From assembly GCA_964396375.1 (NCBI GenBank), contig CAYNEY010000008.1:62001-126000 (forward strand): a stretch of 64,000 bases of DNA, given 5' to 3'. The position numbers and the translations under genes are program-made. Origin of the DNA: FEN-1139 sp964396375. GTDB lineage: Bacteria > Myxococcota_A > Polyangia > Polyangiales > Polyangiaceae. How positions within the stretch are numbered: position 1 is the first letter of the stretch; each line of letters opens with the position of its first letter. The notes below the pieces were generated by a model, which saw only the letters and a program-made list of their open reading frames with translations, was not told where the DNA came from and did not search any database. Positions 54,317 to 62,830 of this stretch are shown here, piece after piece.

Positions 54317-54444
54317 AGCTTTCCATTATGGCGGATCGTACGATCCGCGCTCACGATCCGAACGACCGCCGCACTCATCGGTGAAGGACCAAGGTGATTC
54401 GACCGAGCACCGGTTCGCTGTTGTCGATTGTTCCGCCCAGCCGG

Positions 54445-55902
54445 TCACGGTGCAAAGGGGAGGATGGTCTTCAGATCTTCGTCGTTGAACCGGAGCTGCA
54501 TCCCCAGGAAGTAGTCGCGGCGATCCGAACTCAGGATGTCGTCGGCGCCACCAAGCAGCCAGATCCGGCGGATGAACTCGTAACCCACCGAAAGCCGCCA
54601 CCGCGGGAGCACGACCTCCCCAAAGCCGAACAAATCCTGCTCCACCTCCAGCCGATCGTCGAGCAAGGTAAGGTCGAGCCCTACACCCCCCGTCGACTCC
54701 TTCAGGCCGAATCTCCCTGTGAAGGGGCCGAAGCGCTGCGCGAACTGCAGCGAGAAGCGCAGGCTATTGCGGGTAATGGTGCGGCGCTCGAAGTACGAGG
54801 GTGGGTCGTTCGGGTTGGTGGTCTCGACCGCGATTTGCTCGTGCGTGGTCAACCCCTTCGGGTCGTTCACCATCTCGATCAGGTAGTACTTGTCCTCGCG
54901 AGGCTGGAGCTTCAGCTTCACGTAGCTCTTTACGGTACTCGCGAGGAACTGGTAGTCGGTGCGGAGAGAAACCTCGGTTTGCAGCCTGTTGAGACCGCCT
55001 ACGAAGTCGCCAACCGTCTCAGTCACACCCTCGACTTCATCGATCAGCTTCTCGTCCTTCGACAAGCGCCCAAGTGTGCCCTCCCCACGCTCCAAGCGAC
55101 CTGAAACGGTCTCCAGGTTTTCGAGGGTCTTCTCCAAGCTGGTGCTGGCCCGGTTGACCTTATCGATGATCTGCCGCACCTCCCCCGCGGCCCCCTCACC
55201 CCCCTTGGCCTCTTTGACCATCTCGCGCACATCCGCCGTGATGTCCTCGACGTTGCGCAGGATCTGCGCGATCTCCGGTTCACCGTTGCGCGTGATCCGC
55301 TCCACCTGGATCAACGTATTGTGGATTGCCGAGCGGTTCTCGCGCACGGCCTGATCGAGGGCGCCGGTGACCTGGGCCAGGTTGTGCAGGGTATCCTTGA
55401 GATTCTCCTTGCCCTCTTCCGTCCCGACTGACTCAGCCAGTGCTTTTGAAACCCGGCCGATGTCCTCGGAGATGATCGCGAGGTTTTTCATCAGCGCGTC
55501 GGTGGTCACCCCCTCCACCACCACCGGGATCCGGTCGCCGTTCTTGAGCTGCTTTCGACCTTCCGTGCCGGGCGCAACACTCAGAAAGTACTCCCCGAGC
55601 AAGCTCGAGGTCACCTTCGAGACCGAAGAGTCCTCATGCAGGGGGACGTCTCCCCGCATCCGAATATCCACCCGGGCACGTCCCCGCTCGAGCCGCACCC
55701 CTTCGATGGAGCCGACCGGGATCCCCGCCACCCGCACCTGGGAGTGCTTGGCGATCCCCACTGCATCATCGAACAGCGCGTAGACGACGTAGCCGTCCTT
55801 GCTGCTCACGCCCTTGTCGACAAAGCGGATCATCACGATTCCCGCGGCCAGGGTGGCCACAGCGAAGAATCCGACCTTGGCCGCAGTGGTGATCTTCCCC
55901 AT
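54445..55902 (-). CDS. MCE/MlaD-family protein with beta-rich C-terminal domain
   Basis: This 485-residue protein has an N-terminal membrane anchor (~9-27) and one MCE domain (~36-118; VRVAGIPVGSIEGVRLERGRARV). A long helical region follows (~130-320). The last ~150 residues are rich in alternating Phe/Leu/Tyr strands and end in LPFAP, resembling an outer-membrane barrel (inference). MlaD-type proteins carry phospholipids between the membranes. No mlaE or mlaF neighbour is seen. The ATG at 55902 precedes the anchor; the frame is open to 56094. Confidence 0.75.
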   Translation of the reverse strand: MGKITTAAKVGFFAVATLAAGIVMIRFVDKGVSSKDGYVVYALFDDAVGIAKHSQVRVAGIPVGSIEGVRLERGRARVDIRMRGDVPLHEDSSVSKVTSSLLGEYFLSVAPGTEGRKQLKNGDRIPVVVEGVTTDALMKNLAIISEDIGRVSKALAESVGTEEGKENLKDTLHNLAQVTGALDQAVRENRSAIHNTLIQVERITRNGEPEIAQILRNVEDITADVREMVKEAKGGEGAAGEVRQIIDKVNRASTSLEKTLENLETVSGRLERGEGTLGRLSKDEKLIDEVEGVTETVGDFVGGLNRLQTEVSLRTDYQFLASTVKSYVKLKLQPREDKYYLIEMVNDPKGLTTHEQIAVETTNPNDPPSYFERRTITRNSLRFSLQFAQRFGPFTGRFGLKESTGGVGLDLTLLDDRLEVEQDLFGFGEVVLPRWRLSVGYEFIRRIWLLGGADDILSSDRRDYFLGMQLRFNDEDLKTILPFAP

Positions 55903-56022
55903 CGACGGTTCGGGCCAACCTATACCAAGAACCGCCTGAGGGTCGAGTCCCCGAGTGCGGCCGGGTGACTGAATCACCTTACCCTTGCTGCTGCTCGTGG
56001 CATTCTGCAAGGATCGCGGGTG

Positions 56023-57276
56023 ATGAACCGAGTCGTCGTCTCCGGACTGTTCGTGGTCCTCTGCGCCTGCGGCGAGAAGCCCGAGGCTTCCCACCCGTCA
56101 ACACCAGCAACGACCACGCCGAGGCCGGTCGCAAGCGGCCCGTCGCTCACGTGGGAGAAGGAGACGCTCTCGCCGGCGTTTCTCGAGAACGGGGACGCCG
56201 ACCTCCCGCAGAAACTCGCGTCGGCTTGCCCCAAGCCCGAGCGCAGCCTCACTCGCGCCGCGGCGTGGTTGGCGGCCTTTCCGGAGGACGATCCCAGCGT
56301 CGAGGCCGATCGCCTCAGCTTCGCGATCCGCGCTTCCGGCGGGGCCTTCGTCGCCACACGGCTGTGGTCGGTGCGTTGGCAGGGCCAGATGACCGAGCCT
56401 GGCTCCCTGCTCGAGGACCTGCGCGCGGCCCTCGAGGCAGAGCGGCCCGCAGTGGGCCTGGCCTGCGGGGTGGGCTGGTTCGAAACCCCAACCGAAGGGC
56501 GTTTGGTGGCGCTGTCGGCACCGTTGCTGGTCACCATGTCCCGGCCCATTCCGACCCGGGTCCGAACCGGGCAGTGGCTCGAGTTCGAGGCGGTATCGCG
56601 ACTTGACATTTCGGATGCGAGCGTTCTCTTGCAGGGGCCTTCAGGGGCTGCCATCAATATTCCAACATCGCTGAAAGATAACCGCGTGCTTGCCCGTTTC
56701 CCCGCGCGCTCCGAGGGTGCCTGGACCCTGCAGCTCATGGGGGCCACAGACTCTGGCCCACGCCCTCTGCTCGCGGCCGAATTCCATGTGGACAGGGAGC
56801 CACCTCCCCAGTTCGTCCAAAGCCGAGTGCCGGGCGAAGGTGCCGAGATGGGCCTCACCGATCCGCTAGAGGCTTTGACGGCGATCGTGAACGCGATGCG
56901 CCGAGAGCTCGGACGCCCTCCCCTGGAGCGCCGATCCGAGCTGGACGCGGTCGCCCAGGCCCATGCCGAGGTGATGCTGAATCGGGGAGAGTTGGCTCAC
57001 GAGGCGGGCGACGGCACCCCGGCTTCGAGGCTGGCGGGGGCCGGGATCGCGGCCCAGGCGAGCGGAGAGAACCTCGCCCGCGCCTCCGATCCGGTCCGGG
57101 TGCACCGGGCCCTCTGGGCCAGCCCATCCCACCGGGCCAATCTGGCAAACCCGGAGTTCACCCGCTGGGGCCTTGGGCTGGTGCGGGACAAAAACGGCGA
57201 TCTCTGGGTGTGCCAGGTCTTCGTTCGGCCGGGCCGTACCGCCTCAGAGCGTGCGAAGGGGTCGACGAAAGGCTAG
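56023..57276 (+). CDS. CAP-domain lipoprotein
   Basis: This 417-residue protein has a lipoprotein signal peptide (FVVLCAC, lipobox Cys ~16). A long N-terminal region of unknown fold leads to a CAP/SCP domain in the last ~130 residues (LTAIVNAMRRELGRPPLERRSELDAVAQAHAEVML, HRALWASPSHRANLANPEFTRWGLGLV, WVCQVFV). The His/Glu cavity residues of CAP proteins are present (HEAGDGT, GENLARA). Bacterial CAP proteins are secreted and often of unknown activity. Confidence 0.82.
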   Translation: MNRVVVSGLFVVLCACGEKPEASHPSTPATTTPRPVASGPSLTWEKETLSPAFLENGDADLPQKLASACPKPERSLTRAAAWLAAFPEDDPSVEADRLSFAIRASGGAFVATRLWSVRWQGQMTEPGSLLEDLRAALEAERPAVGLACGVGWFETPTEGRLVALSAPLLVTMSRPIPTRVRTGQWLEFEAVSRLDISDASVLLQGPSGAAINIPTSLKDNRVLARFPARSEGAWTLQLMGATDSGPRPLLAAEFHVDREPPPQFVQSRVPGEGAEMGLTDPLEALTAIVNAMRRELGRPPLERRSELDAVAQAHAEVMLNRGELAHEAGDGTPASRLAGAGIAAQASGENLARASDPVRVHRALWASPSHRANLANPEFTRWGLGLVRDKNGDLWVCQVFVRPGRTASERAKGSTKG

Positions 57277-57359
57277 CGGTCGAGTTAGGGTGACGGCCGT
57301 CTTCTGCCCAGCCCGGGCAGTCCCGATCGACGATGCAATCTCAGGCCTCTGGAGGGCTC

Positions 57360-59072
57360 ATGCTCAGAATGAAGCGCGCACTGCCATTTGCGCTCACGCT
57401 CGCCGCCGTGTCCGTCGCCGCAAGCTCGGCCCAAGCGCAGCAGCGTCTCTTTTACATGGACCGCGCCCAGATCTCCGGCGCCCCCGACGACGGCTACATG
57501 GTCTGGCGGCCGCACCTGCACGAGAAGACCCGCTTCTACGCCATGGCAGCCCTTGGCTTCGTCTATGTGCCTTTGCACGCGGAGACCGTCACCAGCAACG
57601 TCACCGACGCAGAGAACATCGAAGATCCGGTCGAGAGCCAGACCATCACCTACCTCCATATCGGCACCCAGGTTCTGAACCGGTTCAGCGTCAATCTGGC
57701 CCTGCCGATCTCGCTTTACACGACGTATGGCGAGAACCCGACGGGTGAGGGGATCGAGTTCAACGCGGACGAGCGGATGGGCCTGCACGACCTGCGCCTG
57801 GATGGCCGCGTGAAGGCCTTCGAGAGCGAGGACAAGAGCAGCGCCTTTGGCCTCGGCACAGCCATCTTCCTCGACACCGGCAACAGCGATGGCGCGGTGG
57901 CTGGCGACAAGCAGACCACCGCCTATCTCTTCGCCTCCGGTGAGGTGGATTTCGGCAAGTTCCTGCTCGCGGGCAACGTCGGCCCTCATTTCAGGCCTCG
58001 GCGCGGCATCGTGGACAGCGGGAGTGGACTCCGACGCTACAGCATGGGAGTCGGCAATGAGCTCCGCTGGGCCTTCGGCGCTTATGTGCCGCTGAAGGAC
58101 GACAAGGTGCGCCTTGGGCTCGAACTCTGGGGCACCGCTGGCATCGAGAACCTGGATGATGCCTACGACACCACCTTCGCCAAGAAGAACACGGATCTCG
58201 AGTGGATGGCGCAAGCCCGGCTCAAGCTCGACAAGACCGGACACTGGTGGGGCATGGGAGGGCTTGGCACGCGCCTCGGAACCGTGGGCTACGGCTCGCC
58301 CGATCTTCGCGTCCTCGCCTCCGTGGGCTACTGGTTCTCCATCAAAGAGGGCCGTCCCGAGACGGCAGCTCCACGCTACGAGCAAGTTGCGGACGTGGAG
58401 GAGAAGGAGAAGGACACCGACGGTGACGGCTATCCCGACGCGGTCGACAAGTGCCCGACCATCAAGGAAGACGGCCGCCCACCGGCGCCCTTCGACGGCT
58501 GCCCGGCAGACGCGGATCGCGACAACGACGGCATCCCCGACTCCCGAGACGCGTGCCCCGAGGTCCCGGAAGACAAGGACGGCATCGCCGACACCGACGG
58601 TTGCCCAGAAGACGACGCGGACAACGACGGCATCGCCGACGGGCAAGACAAGTGCCCGAACGAACCTGGTCCCGCCTCGAAGCTCGCCGAGAAAAACGGG
58701 TGTCCTTCGCTCACTCGGTTCACCGAAGAGGGGGAGATCCAGCTGCTCGAGCCGATCCAGTTCGAGACCGGGAAATCCGTGATCAAGGCGGTCAGCTTCC
58801 CGATCCTCGACGAGGTGGTGGGCCTGATGCGCGCCCGAAAGGATATCAGGGTCGGGGTCTACGGCCATACCGACAGCGTGGGCGGCGACGCTTCGAACCT
58901 CACCCTGAGCAAGAACCGCGCGGCGGCTTGCGTGAAGTACCTGGTCGACAAGGGGATCGCCGCTTCACGGCTGGTGAGCGAAGGCTTCGGGGAAACCAAG
59001 CCCCTCGAGACCAACGACACCGCCGAGGGGCGCGCCAAGAATCGGCGCACCGAGTTCAAGGTCGTCGACTGA
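57360..59072 (+). CDS. OmpA-family outer membrane protein with thrombospondin type 3 repeats
   Basis: This ~570-residue protein has a signal peptide (ending AQAQ) and an N-terminal beta-barrel-like region. Asp-rich thrombospondin-3 (calcium-binding) repeats follow at ~353-440 (DTDGDGYPDAVDKCP, DRDNDGIPDSRDACPE, DADNDGIADGQDKCP). A C-terminal OmpA peptidoglycan-binding domain lies at ~469-568, with GHTDSVGGDASNLTLSKNRA and an NRRTEF end. It probably links the outer membrane to the cell wall. GGAGGG precedes the ATG at 57360. A stem-loop follows the gene. Confidence 0.92.
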   Translation: MLRMKRALPFALTLAAVSVAASSAQAQQRLFYMDRAQISGAPDDGYMVWRPHLHEKTRFYAMAALGFVYVPLHAETVTSNVTDAENIEDPVESQTITYLHIGTQVLNRFSVNLALPISLYTTYGENPTGEGIEFNADERMGLHDLRLDGRVKAFESEDKSSAFGLGTAIFLDTGNSDGAVAGDKQTTAYLFASGEVDFGKFLLAGNVGPHFRPRRGIVDSGSGLRRYSMGVGNELRWAFGAYVPLKDDKVRLGLELWGTAGIENLDDAYDTTFAKKNTDLEWMAQARLKLDKTGHWWGMGGLGTRLGTVGYGSPDLRVLASVGYWFSIKEGRPETAAPRYEQVADVEEKEKDTDGDGYPDAVDKCPTIKEDGRPPAPFDGCPADADRDNDGIPDSRDACPEVPEDKDGIADTDGCPEDDADNDGIADGQDKCPNEPGPASKLAEKNGCPSLTRFTEEGEIQLLEPIQFETGKSVIKAVSFPILDEVVGLMRARKDIRVGVYGHTDSVGGDASNLTLSKNRAAACVKYLVDKGIAASRLVSEGFGETKPLETNDTAEGRAKNRRTEFKVVD

Positions 59073-59092
59073 CGTCACACGATCGCCCGCTT

Positions 59093-59126
59093 CGAACGGC
59101 GCGCTCCTTCGGGAGGGCGCCGTTCG
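59093..59126. terminator. stem-loop between two convergent genes (UUCG loop)
   Basis: A perfect 10-bp inverted repeat (59093-59102 with 59117-59126) encloses one mismatched pair, a further 4-bp stem and a TTCG tetraloop. It lies 20 bases after the OmpA stop and about 120 bases before the end of the convergent fibro-slime gene, so it can serve both strands. A T-run is weak on both sides. Confidence 0.6.
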
Positions 59127-59247
59127 GCGTTTGTGGCTAAAAGAAGCTGTGACGAGCTTCAAAGGCAACGCCCACTCGCCCCACCGGCGTCGCGTCACTC
59201 CTGGAATTGGCCGCTGACCGGAACCGAGAGCGTATCCCTTCGGTACC

Positions 59248-60150
59248 TCACTTCACGATGACCGGGACGAAGCAAGAGATATTGGTTTCGACGCGGAAGT
59301 TCGAGGCGGTGGTGTGGCGTTCGGCGTGGAAGATGTCCATCGAATACGTGTTGCCGGGGGAGATCCCGAGCTCCGCCGCCTGGGCGTCGAAATCGATGGT
59401 GCCGGCCGCAGCGCTGTGCATGCCGCCGAGATCGAGGGCCAGCCTCTTGTTGATGAAGATCCAAAGATCATCATCACCGCGGAAGGTGAACTTCTGCCTC
59501 GCCACATAGGTGAAGCTCAGATGAATCTCGGTGGTGAAGAGGAAGTTCTGGTTGATGTGCTCGGGCGGCGTTGCGCCCCAGCCTTCGCTCTGAGAGACCG
59601 GGAAGAACTCGGTCGTGTCGAAGACGAACACCCCTGAGCCGGAAGAGGTCTCGAGCAACTCCAGCTGCTTGTCGAAGCGATAATTCACCCCTTCAACATC
59701 TCGGTACCATTGGTCGAAGGTCGCCTGACTGGTGATCTCGGGCTCGGTGACGCTCCAGTTGGCGCAGCCGGTGGGTGTTGGTTCATCCCAGGGGCACCCG
59801 GTGCTGCTCAAAAAGACCGGCTTCGAATCCGCGCCGAGCGTCGGGGAGACCAGACCACGTCGCACGACGTCACCCGAGAAGGCCATTTCGAAATCGGGGT
59901 GGCTGACGTCGAAATCGCGAAAGGTGACCGGCACGATGTTGTCGCAATCCGGATCGTCGGTTGGCGTCACGTCCACCGTGACGGGGTCTCCATCCGGTGT
60001 CTCCGGCACGTAGGAGGTGGAGCCCCCCTGACCGGAGGAGACACCACCATTGGACGCGCCCACCTGTCCGCCGGGTTCATCACCCCGCGCAGAACAGCCA
60101 AGGCTTGTTGCCGCCATCACCAGAGACATGCAAGGAAGAAGGATCTTCAT
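59248..60150 (-). CDS. lipoprotein with fibro-slime domain
   Basis: This 300-residue protein has a lipobox (TSLGC, Cys19) and a Gly/Ser-rich N-terminal linker. Its C-terminal part matches the fibro-slime domain: KFTFRGDDDLWIFINKRLALDLGGMH and SMDIFHAERHTTASNFRVETN. This domain is known from Fibrobacter slime proteins and related calcium-binding PA14-like surface proteins that bind carbohydrate. It lies next to the GH45-like lipoprotein gene on the same strand, 83 bases downstream of it. The ATG at 60150 precedes the signal peptide. Confidence 0.8.
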   Translation of the reverse strand: MKILLPCMSLVMAATSLGCSARGDEPGGQVGASNGGVSSGQGGSTSYVPETPDGDPVTVDVTPTDDPDCDNIVPVTFRDFDVSHPDFEMAFSGDVVRRGLVSPTLGADSKPVFLSSTGCPWDEPTPTGCANWSVTEPEITSQATFDQWYRDVEGVNYRFDKQLELLETSSGSGVFVFDTTEFFPVSQSEGWGATPPEHINQNFLFTTEIHLSFTYVARQKFTFRGDDDLWIFINKRLALDLGGMHSAAAGTIDFDAQAAELGISPGNTYSMDIFHAERHTTASNFRVETNISCFVPVIVK

Positions 60151-60233
60151 GAGATTGACCTCTACACCTACAAGATAGCATACGCGTCCAGGTCCGACGA
60201 ACCCGGCAGCTTCCCGCAAATTTTTGGTCACCG

Positions 60234-61490
60234 TCACTTGGTGACCGGAGTTCCGTCCGCCAGACACGAGTAGAAGGAATTGTAGCCGTCCCGCGTCGTC
60301 ACCTGCACGTTGTTCGACCAGGCGCAGGTAGGCATGCAGCAATCCTGCATGGTGGTGGTGTGGTAGCCAGAGCTGAACCCAGCAGCCGTCGCCTGCGAAG
60401 CGGTCTGCACGTCCGGCTCAGGCGGGGCAACCCCTGCCTGATCGGGCTTGCAGCCCGTGACCTCGGTGAGGTGCGCCGGGCACGCCACCCGCTTGGCCAG
60501 CACATTCCAGTTCTCGTGATAGTAGTGGGCTGCCTGGTTGCTCATCACGCAGCTGGTTCGCGTGGTTTGCTCGAGATACGCGCTCGACGCGGTGATCTCG
60601 TTGCAGGCCGCGGCGATCCGAGTCTGGCAGGAATCAGCGGCTATCAGCGCATCACTCAGGTTGTTGCTGGCGTCAGCACAATCCACGCTGTCGGGCCCAG
60701 GCTTCACGCCTCCGTTGAAGGCCTGTCCAATCGAAGGATAAGTCGCGTACTGGGAGTCTCCGTAGCTCGTGCCAAGTCCGAGATCGGCGTCGCAGGCATT
60801 GAAGACACCGAGTCCCCCCGCGCCCATGAACACGTCGAATCCGGTCGGACCAGACGCCGCCGTATTCGCGCTCTGCACGATCAACGGCATCGGTGGGGTC
60901 AGCGTCGAATTGGTGAGGTAGGTGGGACGCTCGAATACCAGCTGGTAACACTGGCAGCAGGAGTTCGGCAGGCCAAGGTCGAGATTATTGAAATCGGGAT
61001 CATGCCCGACAATCGCGTAGTGGAAGCGTCCTGTGTAACCGTCGTCGGTCACCGCTTGCTCCATCTCGGCCGAGAACAACATGTGACGCGGGCAGGCGAA
61101 CTGGGCAGGCACCCCGGGCTTGCTGCTCGGGTTCTCACAGGCATTGCGTGAGGTGGGGCCGTAGTCGTTCGAGCAGACGCCGCCGCAGGCACTCGCCGCG
61201 TTGCCGGTTCGGCAATCCTGCACCGAGAACTGGTTCGAGCATTCGCTCGGCGGTGGCAGGGAGTAGGAGCCGGGTCCGCTCACCCCGCCGGTGCCGGTCG
61301 GATCGGTGGTCTGCCCCGCGGTGCCAGCATGGCTCACCCCGGTCCCTCCCCCGGTTGCGCTGGGCATTCCTGCCCCGCCCGCCACCGGAACACCCCCACC
61401 TCCCCCTGGCTGCACGGGATCGGTCGAACCGGCGTCGCAGGCAAGCGGGAGAAGCGCGATGATGAGAGAGGAGAGGAAAAGCAATTTCAT
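60234..61490 (-). CDS. GH45-like lipoprotein, apparently circularly permuted
   Basis: This 418-residue protein has a lipobox (LLPLAC, Cys18) and a Gly-rich linker to ~80. The middle resembles GH45 endoglucanases: SCCQCYQLVFE (~177-187; GH45: CCACYELTF), MPLIVQSANT, TGFDVFMGAGGLGVFNAC (~217-233, with Asp219 where GH45 has its acid), and CPAHLTEVTGC (GH45: CPAELVARTGC). The segment TTTMQDCCMPTCAW (~378-391; GH45: STRYWDCCKPSCGW, normally at the N-terminus) is at the C-terminus here, with Asp383 kept. GH45 enzymes cleave beta-1,4-glucan. Activity is inferred, not shown. A fold relative such as an expansin is an alternative. Confidence 0.7.
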   Translation of the reverse strand: MKLLFLSSLIIALLPLACDAGSTDPVQPGGGGGVPVAGGAGMPSATGGGTGVSHAGTAGQTTDPTGTGGVSGPGSYSLPPPSECSNQFSVQDCRTGNAASACGGVCSNDYGPTSRNACENPSSKPGVPAQFACPRHMLFSAEMEQAVTDDGYTGRFHYAIVGHDPDFNNLDLGLPNSCCQCYQLVFERPTYLTNSTLTPPMPLIVQSANTAASGPTGFDVFMGAGGLGVFNACDADLGLGTSYGDSQYATYPSIGQAFNGGVKPGPDSVDCADASNNLSDALIAADSCQTRIAAACNEITASSAYLEQTTRTSCVMSNQAAHYYHENWNVLAKRVACPAHLTEVTGCKPDQAGVAPPEPDVQTASQATAAGFSSGYHTTTMQDCCMPTCAWSNNVQVTTRDGYNSFYSCLADGTPVTK

Positions 61491-61570
61491 GGCGAACCCG
61501 TGTTCTAGCCGCAGTAAGCGACCGGGCAAGCCAGCACCCCTCTCTACCTCGGCTCCACCCCAGACAAAAC

Positions 61571-61605
61571 AAGAGCGACCCACCCCGGGGGGCAGGATCG
61601 CTCTT
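61571..61605 (-). terminator. rho-independent terminator for rpmG
   Basis: On the minus strand an 8-bp stem (61598-61605 with 61571-61578) encloses a GC-rich loop and is followed by GTTTTGT. It lies 38 bases after the rpmG stop in the reading direction of that gene. Confidence 0.7.
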
Positions 61606-61642
61606 CTTCACTCGATTCAAAGAATGTACGAGAGACCGGGGC

Positions 61643-61810
61643 TCACTTGCTGTGAGGCGGCATCTTCGCTTCCTTGAAGACCACGTGCTTCCGGAGCTTC
61701 GGATCGTACTTCTTGAACTCCAGCTTGTTGGTCGTGGTCCGCTTGTTCTTGTTCGTGTAGTACGTGAAGCCGGTTCCCTCGGTCGACACGAGGCGGATGT
61801 TGTCTCGCAT
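61643..61810 (-). CDS. rpmG: 50S ribosomal protein L33
   Basis: This 55-residue basic protein matches L33 from end to end, starting MRDNIRLVSTEGTGFTYYT, with TNKNKRTTTNKLEFKKYDP in the middle. It lacks the paired zinc-binding cysteines of some L33 forms, so it is the zinc-free form. It was found by reading the reverse complement. It faces a terminator downstream and is divergent from rpmH. Confidence 0.95.
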   Translation of the reverse strand: MRDNIRLVSTEGTGFTYYTNKNKRTTTNKLEFKKYDPKLRKHVVFKEAKMPPHSK

Positions 61811-61908
61811 AGCGGTCGCGGAGTATCACGCGTCCCGGCTCCGAGCAACCCGAGAGCCCCCTCCTCCCATCCGTTCAGTCGAGCGGCCCCCCGAGTGGGA
61901 GCCAAGCC

Positions 61909-61937
61909 TTGACGATAGGGGGGAGGCGTGGCTAACT
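61909..61937 (+). promoter_or_regulatory. candidate sigma70-type promoter of rpmH operon
   Basis: TTGACG (61909-61914), a 17-base spacer and CTAACT (61932-61937) lie 30 bases before the rpmH start. The -35 box is strong and the -10 box weak. Confidence 0.45.
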
Positions 61938-61967
61938 CCGGGCCCTTCTCTCGCGAAGAGCTCAGCC

Positions 61968-62120
61968 ATGACCAAGCGCACCTTCCAGCCCAGCAACACC
62001 AGCCGGCTCCGGACTCACGGTTTCCGCAAGCGCAAGAAGACCCGCGGAGGCGAGAAGATCTTGAAGAACCGCCGCCGTCGCGGCCGTTGGCGTCTCGCGG
62101 TCACCACCTACCAGAAGTAG
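61968..62120 (+). CDS. rpmH: 50S ribosomal protein L34
   Basis: This 50-residue, very basic protein matches L34 throughout: MTKRTFQPSNTSRLRTHGFR at the start, then Lys/Arg-rich segments. The rpmH-rnpA-yidD-yidC order is conserved in many bacteria. The next gene, rnpA, starts one base after its stop. In many genomes dnaA and the replication origin lie next to rpmH, but neither is seen upstream here. Confidence 0.97.
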   Translation: MTKRTFQPSNTSRLRTHGFRKRKKTRGGEKILKNRRRRGRWRLAVTTYQK

Positions 62121-62121
62121 G

Positions 62122-62574
62122 ATGGTGGTCGACTCCGAGCCCCGCAGTCGATTCACGAAGAGTCAGCGGATCGTTCGAAAAGCCGATTATCAGCTGATTT
62201 TGTCTGAGGGAGTACGGATTCGTACTCCCCATTTCGTTTTGGTGACACGGCCACGTCCTCAAGATGATGCTGCCGCGCGGCTCGGGTTGATTGTTTCGCG
62301 AAAGCTCGGATGCGCGGTGGTGCGCAATCGGATCAAGCGGGTGGTGCGTGAGGCTTTTCGAAGCAGCCCTCTTGCACACAGATTGCCCCTCGACCTTGTG
62401 GTGATCGCCGCCCGCTACACCCCAGACCTGGGGCGCGATGGGGTGCGGGCGGAGTTCTTGGCCGTTGAGCCGCGTCTCGCCAAGCTTGCCGGCCTGCGTC
62501 GGCCAAGTGGCCCTGGTTCGATCGGGGTGGCAGGCATGCCCCAACCGACACACACTCGCTCCTCCGGATGCTAG
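62122..62574 (+). CDS. rnpA: ribonuclease P protein component
   Basis: This ~150-residue basic protein is the RNase P protein subunit, which helps the RNA subunit process tRNA 5' ends. The conserved segment is VVRNRIKRVVREAFR, preceded by LGLIVSRKLGCA. The C-terminus is longer and less conserved than usual. It starts one base after rpmH, and its end overlaps yidD by seven bases. Confidence 0.95.
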   Translation: MVVDSEPRSRFTKSQRIVRKADYQLILSEGVRIRTPHFVLVTRPRPQDDAAARLGLIVSRKLGCAVVRNRIKRVVREAFRSSPLAHRLPLDLVVIAARYTPDLGRDGVRAEFLAVEPRLAKLAGLRRPSGPGSIGVAGMPQPTHTRSSGC

Positions 62575-62828
62575 CTCGGGCGCTCATCGCCTTGATTCGC
62601 GTGTATCAGTGGACGCTCTCCCCACTGATCGGCTCCGTTTGTCGTTTTCACCCCAGCTGTTCTAACTACGCAATCGGCGCACTTCAGATCCACGGTGTCC
62701 TGCGTGGCAGTTGGCTTACTTTACGTCGCCTGGCTCGATGCCACCCGTTTCATCCCGGTGGTCACGACCCGGTGCCCCCACCACGCCTAGGTCCTGCCCC
62801 CGAGACCAAGCTGATCGTCAACGAGTGA
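62568..62828 (+). CDS. yidD: membrane protein insertion efficiency factor YidD
   Basis: This 86-residue protein matches YidD: RVYQWTLSPLIGSVCRFHPSCSNYAIGALQ and CHPFHPGGHDPVP are the diagnostic segments. It has an amphipathic N-terminal helix and acts with YidC in inserting proteins into the inner membrane. It overlaps rnpA by seven bases and precedes yidC by two bases. Confidence 0.97.
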   Translation: MLARALIALIRVYQWTLSPLIGSVCRFHPSCSNYAIGALQIHGVLRGSWLTLRRLARCHPFHPGGHDPVPPPRLGPAPETKLIVNE

Positions 62829-62830
62829 AC

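Noticed and set aside
57285..58868. A 527-codon open frame on the minus strand across the OmpA gene
   Set aside because: Antisense shadow of the TSP3 repeats and OmpA domain, with no own signal or domain.
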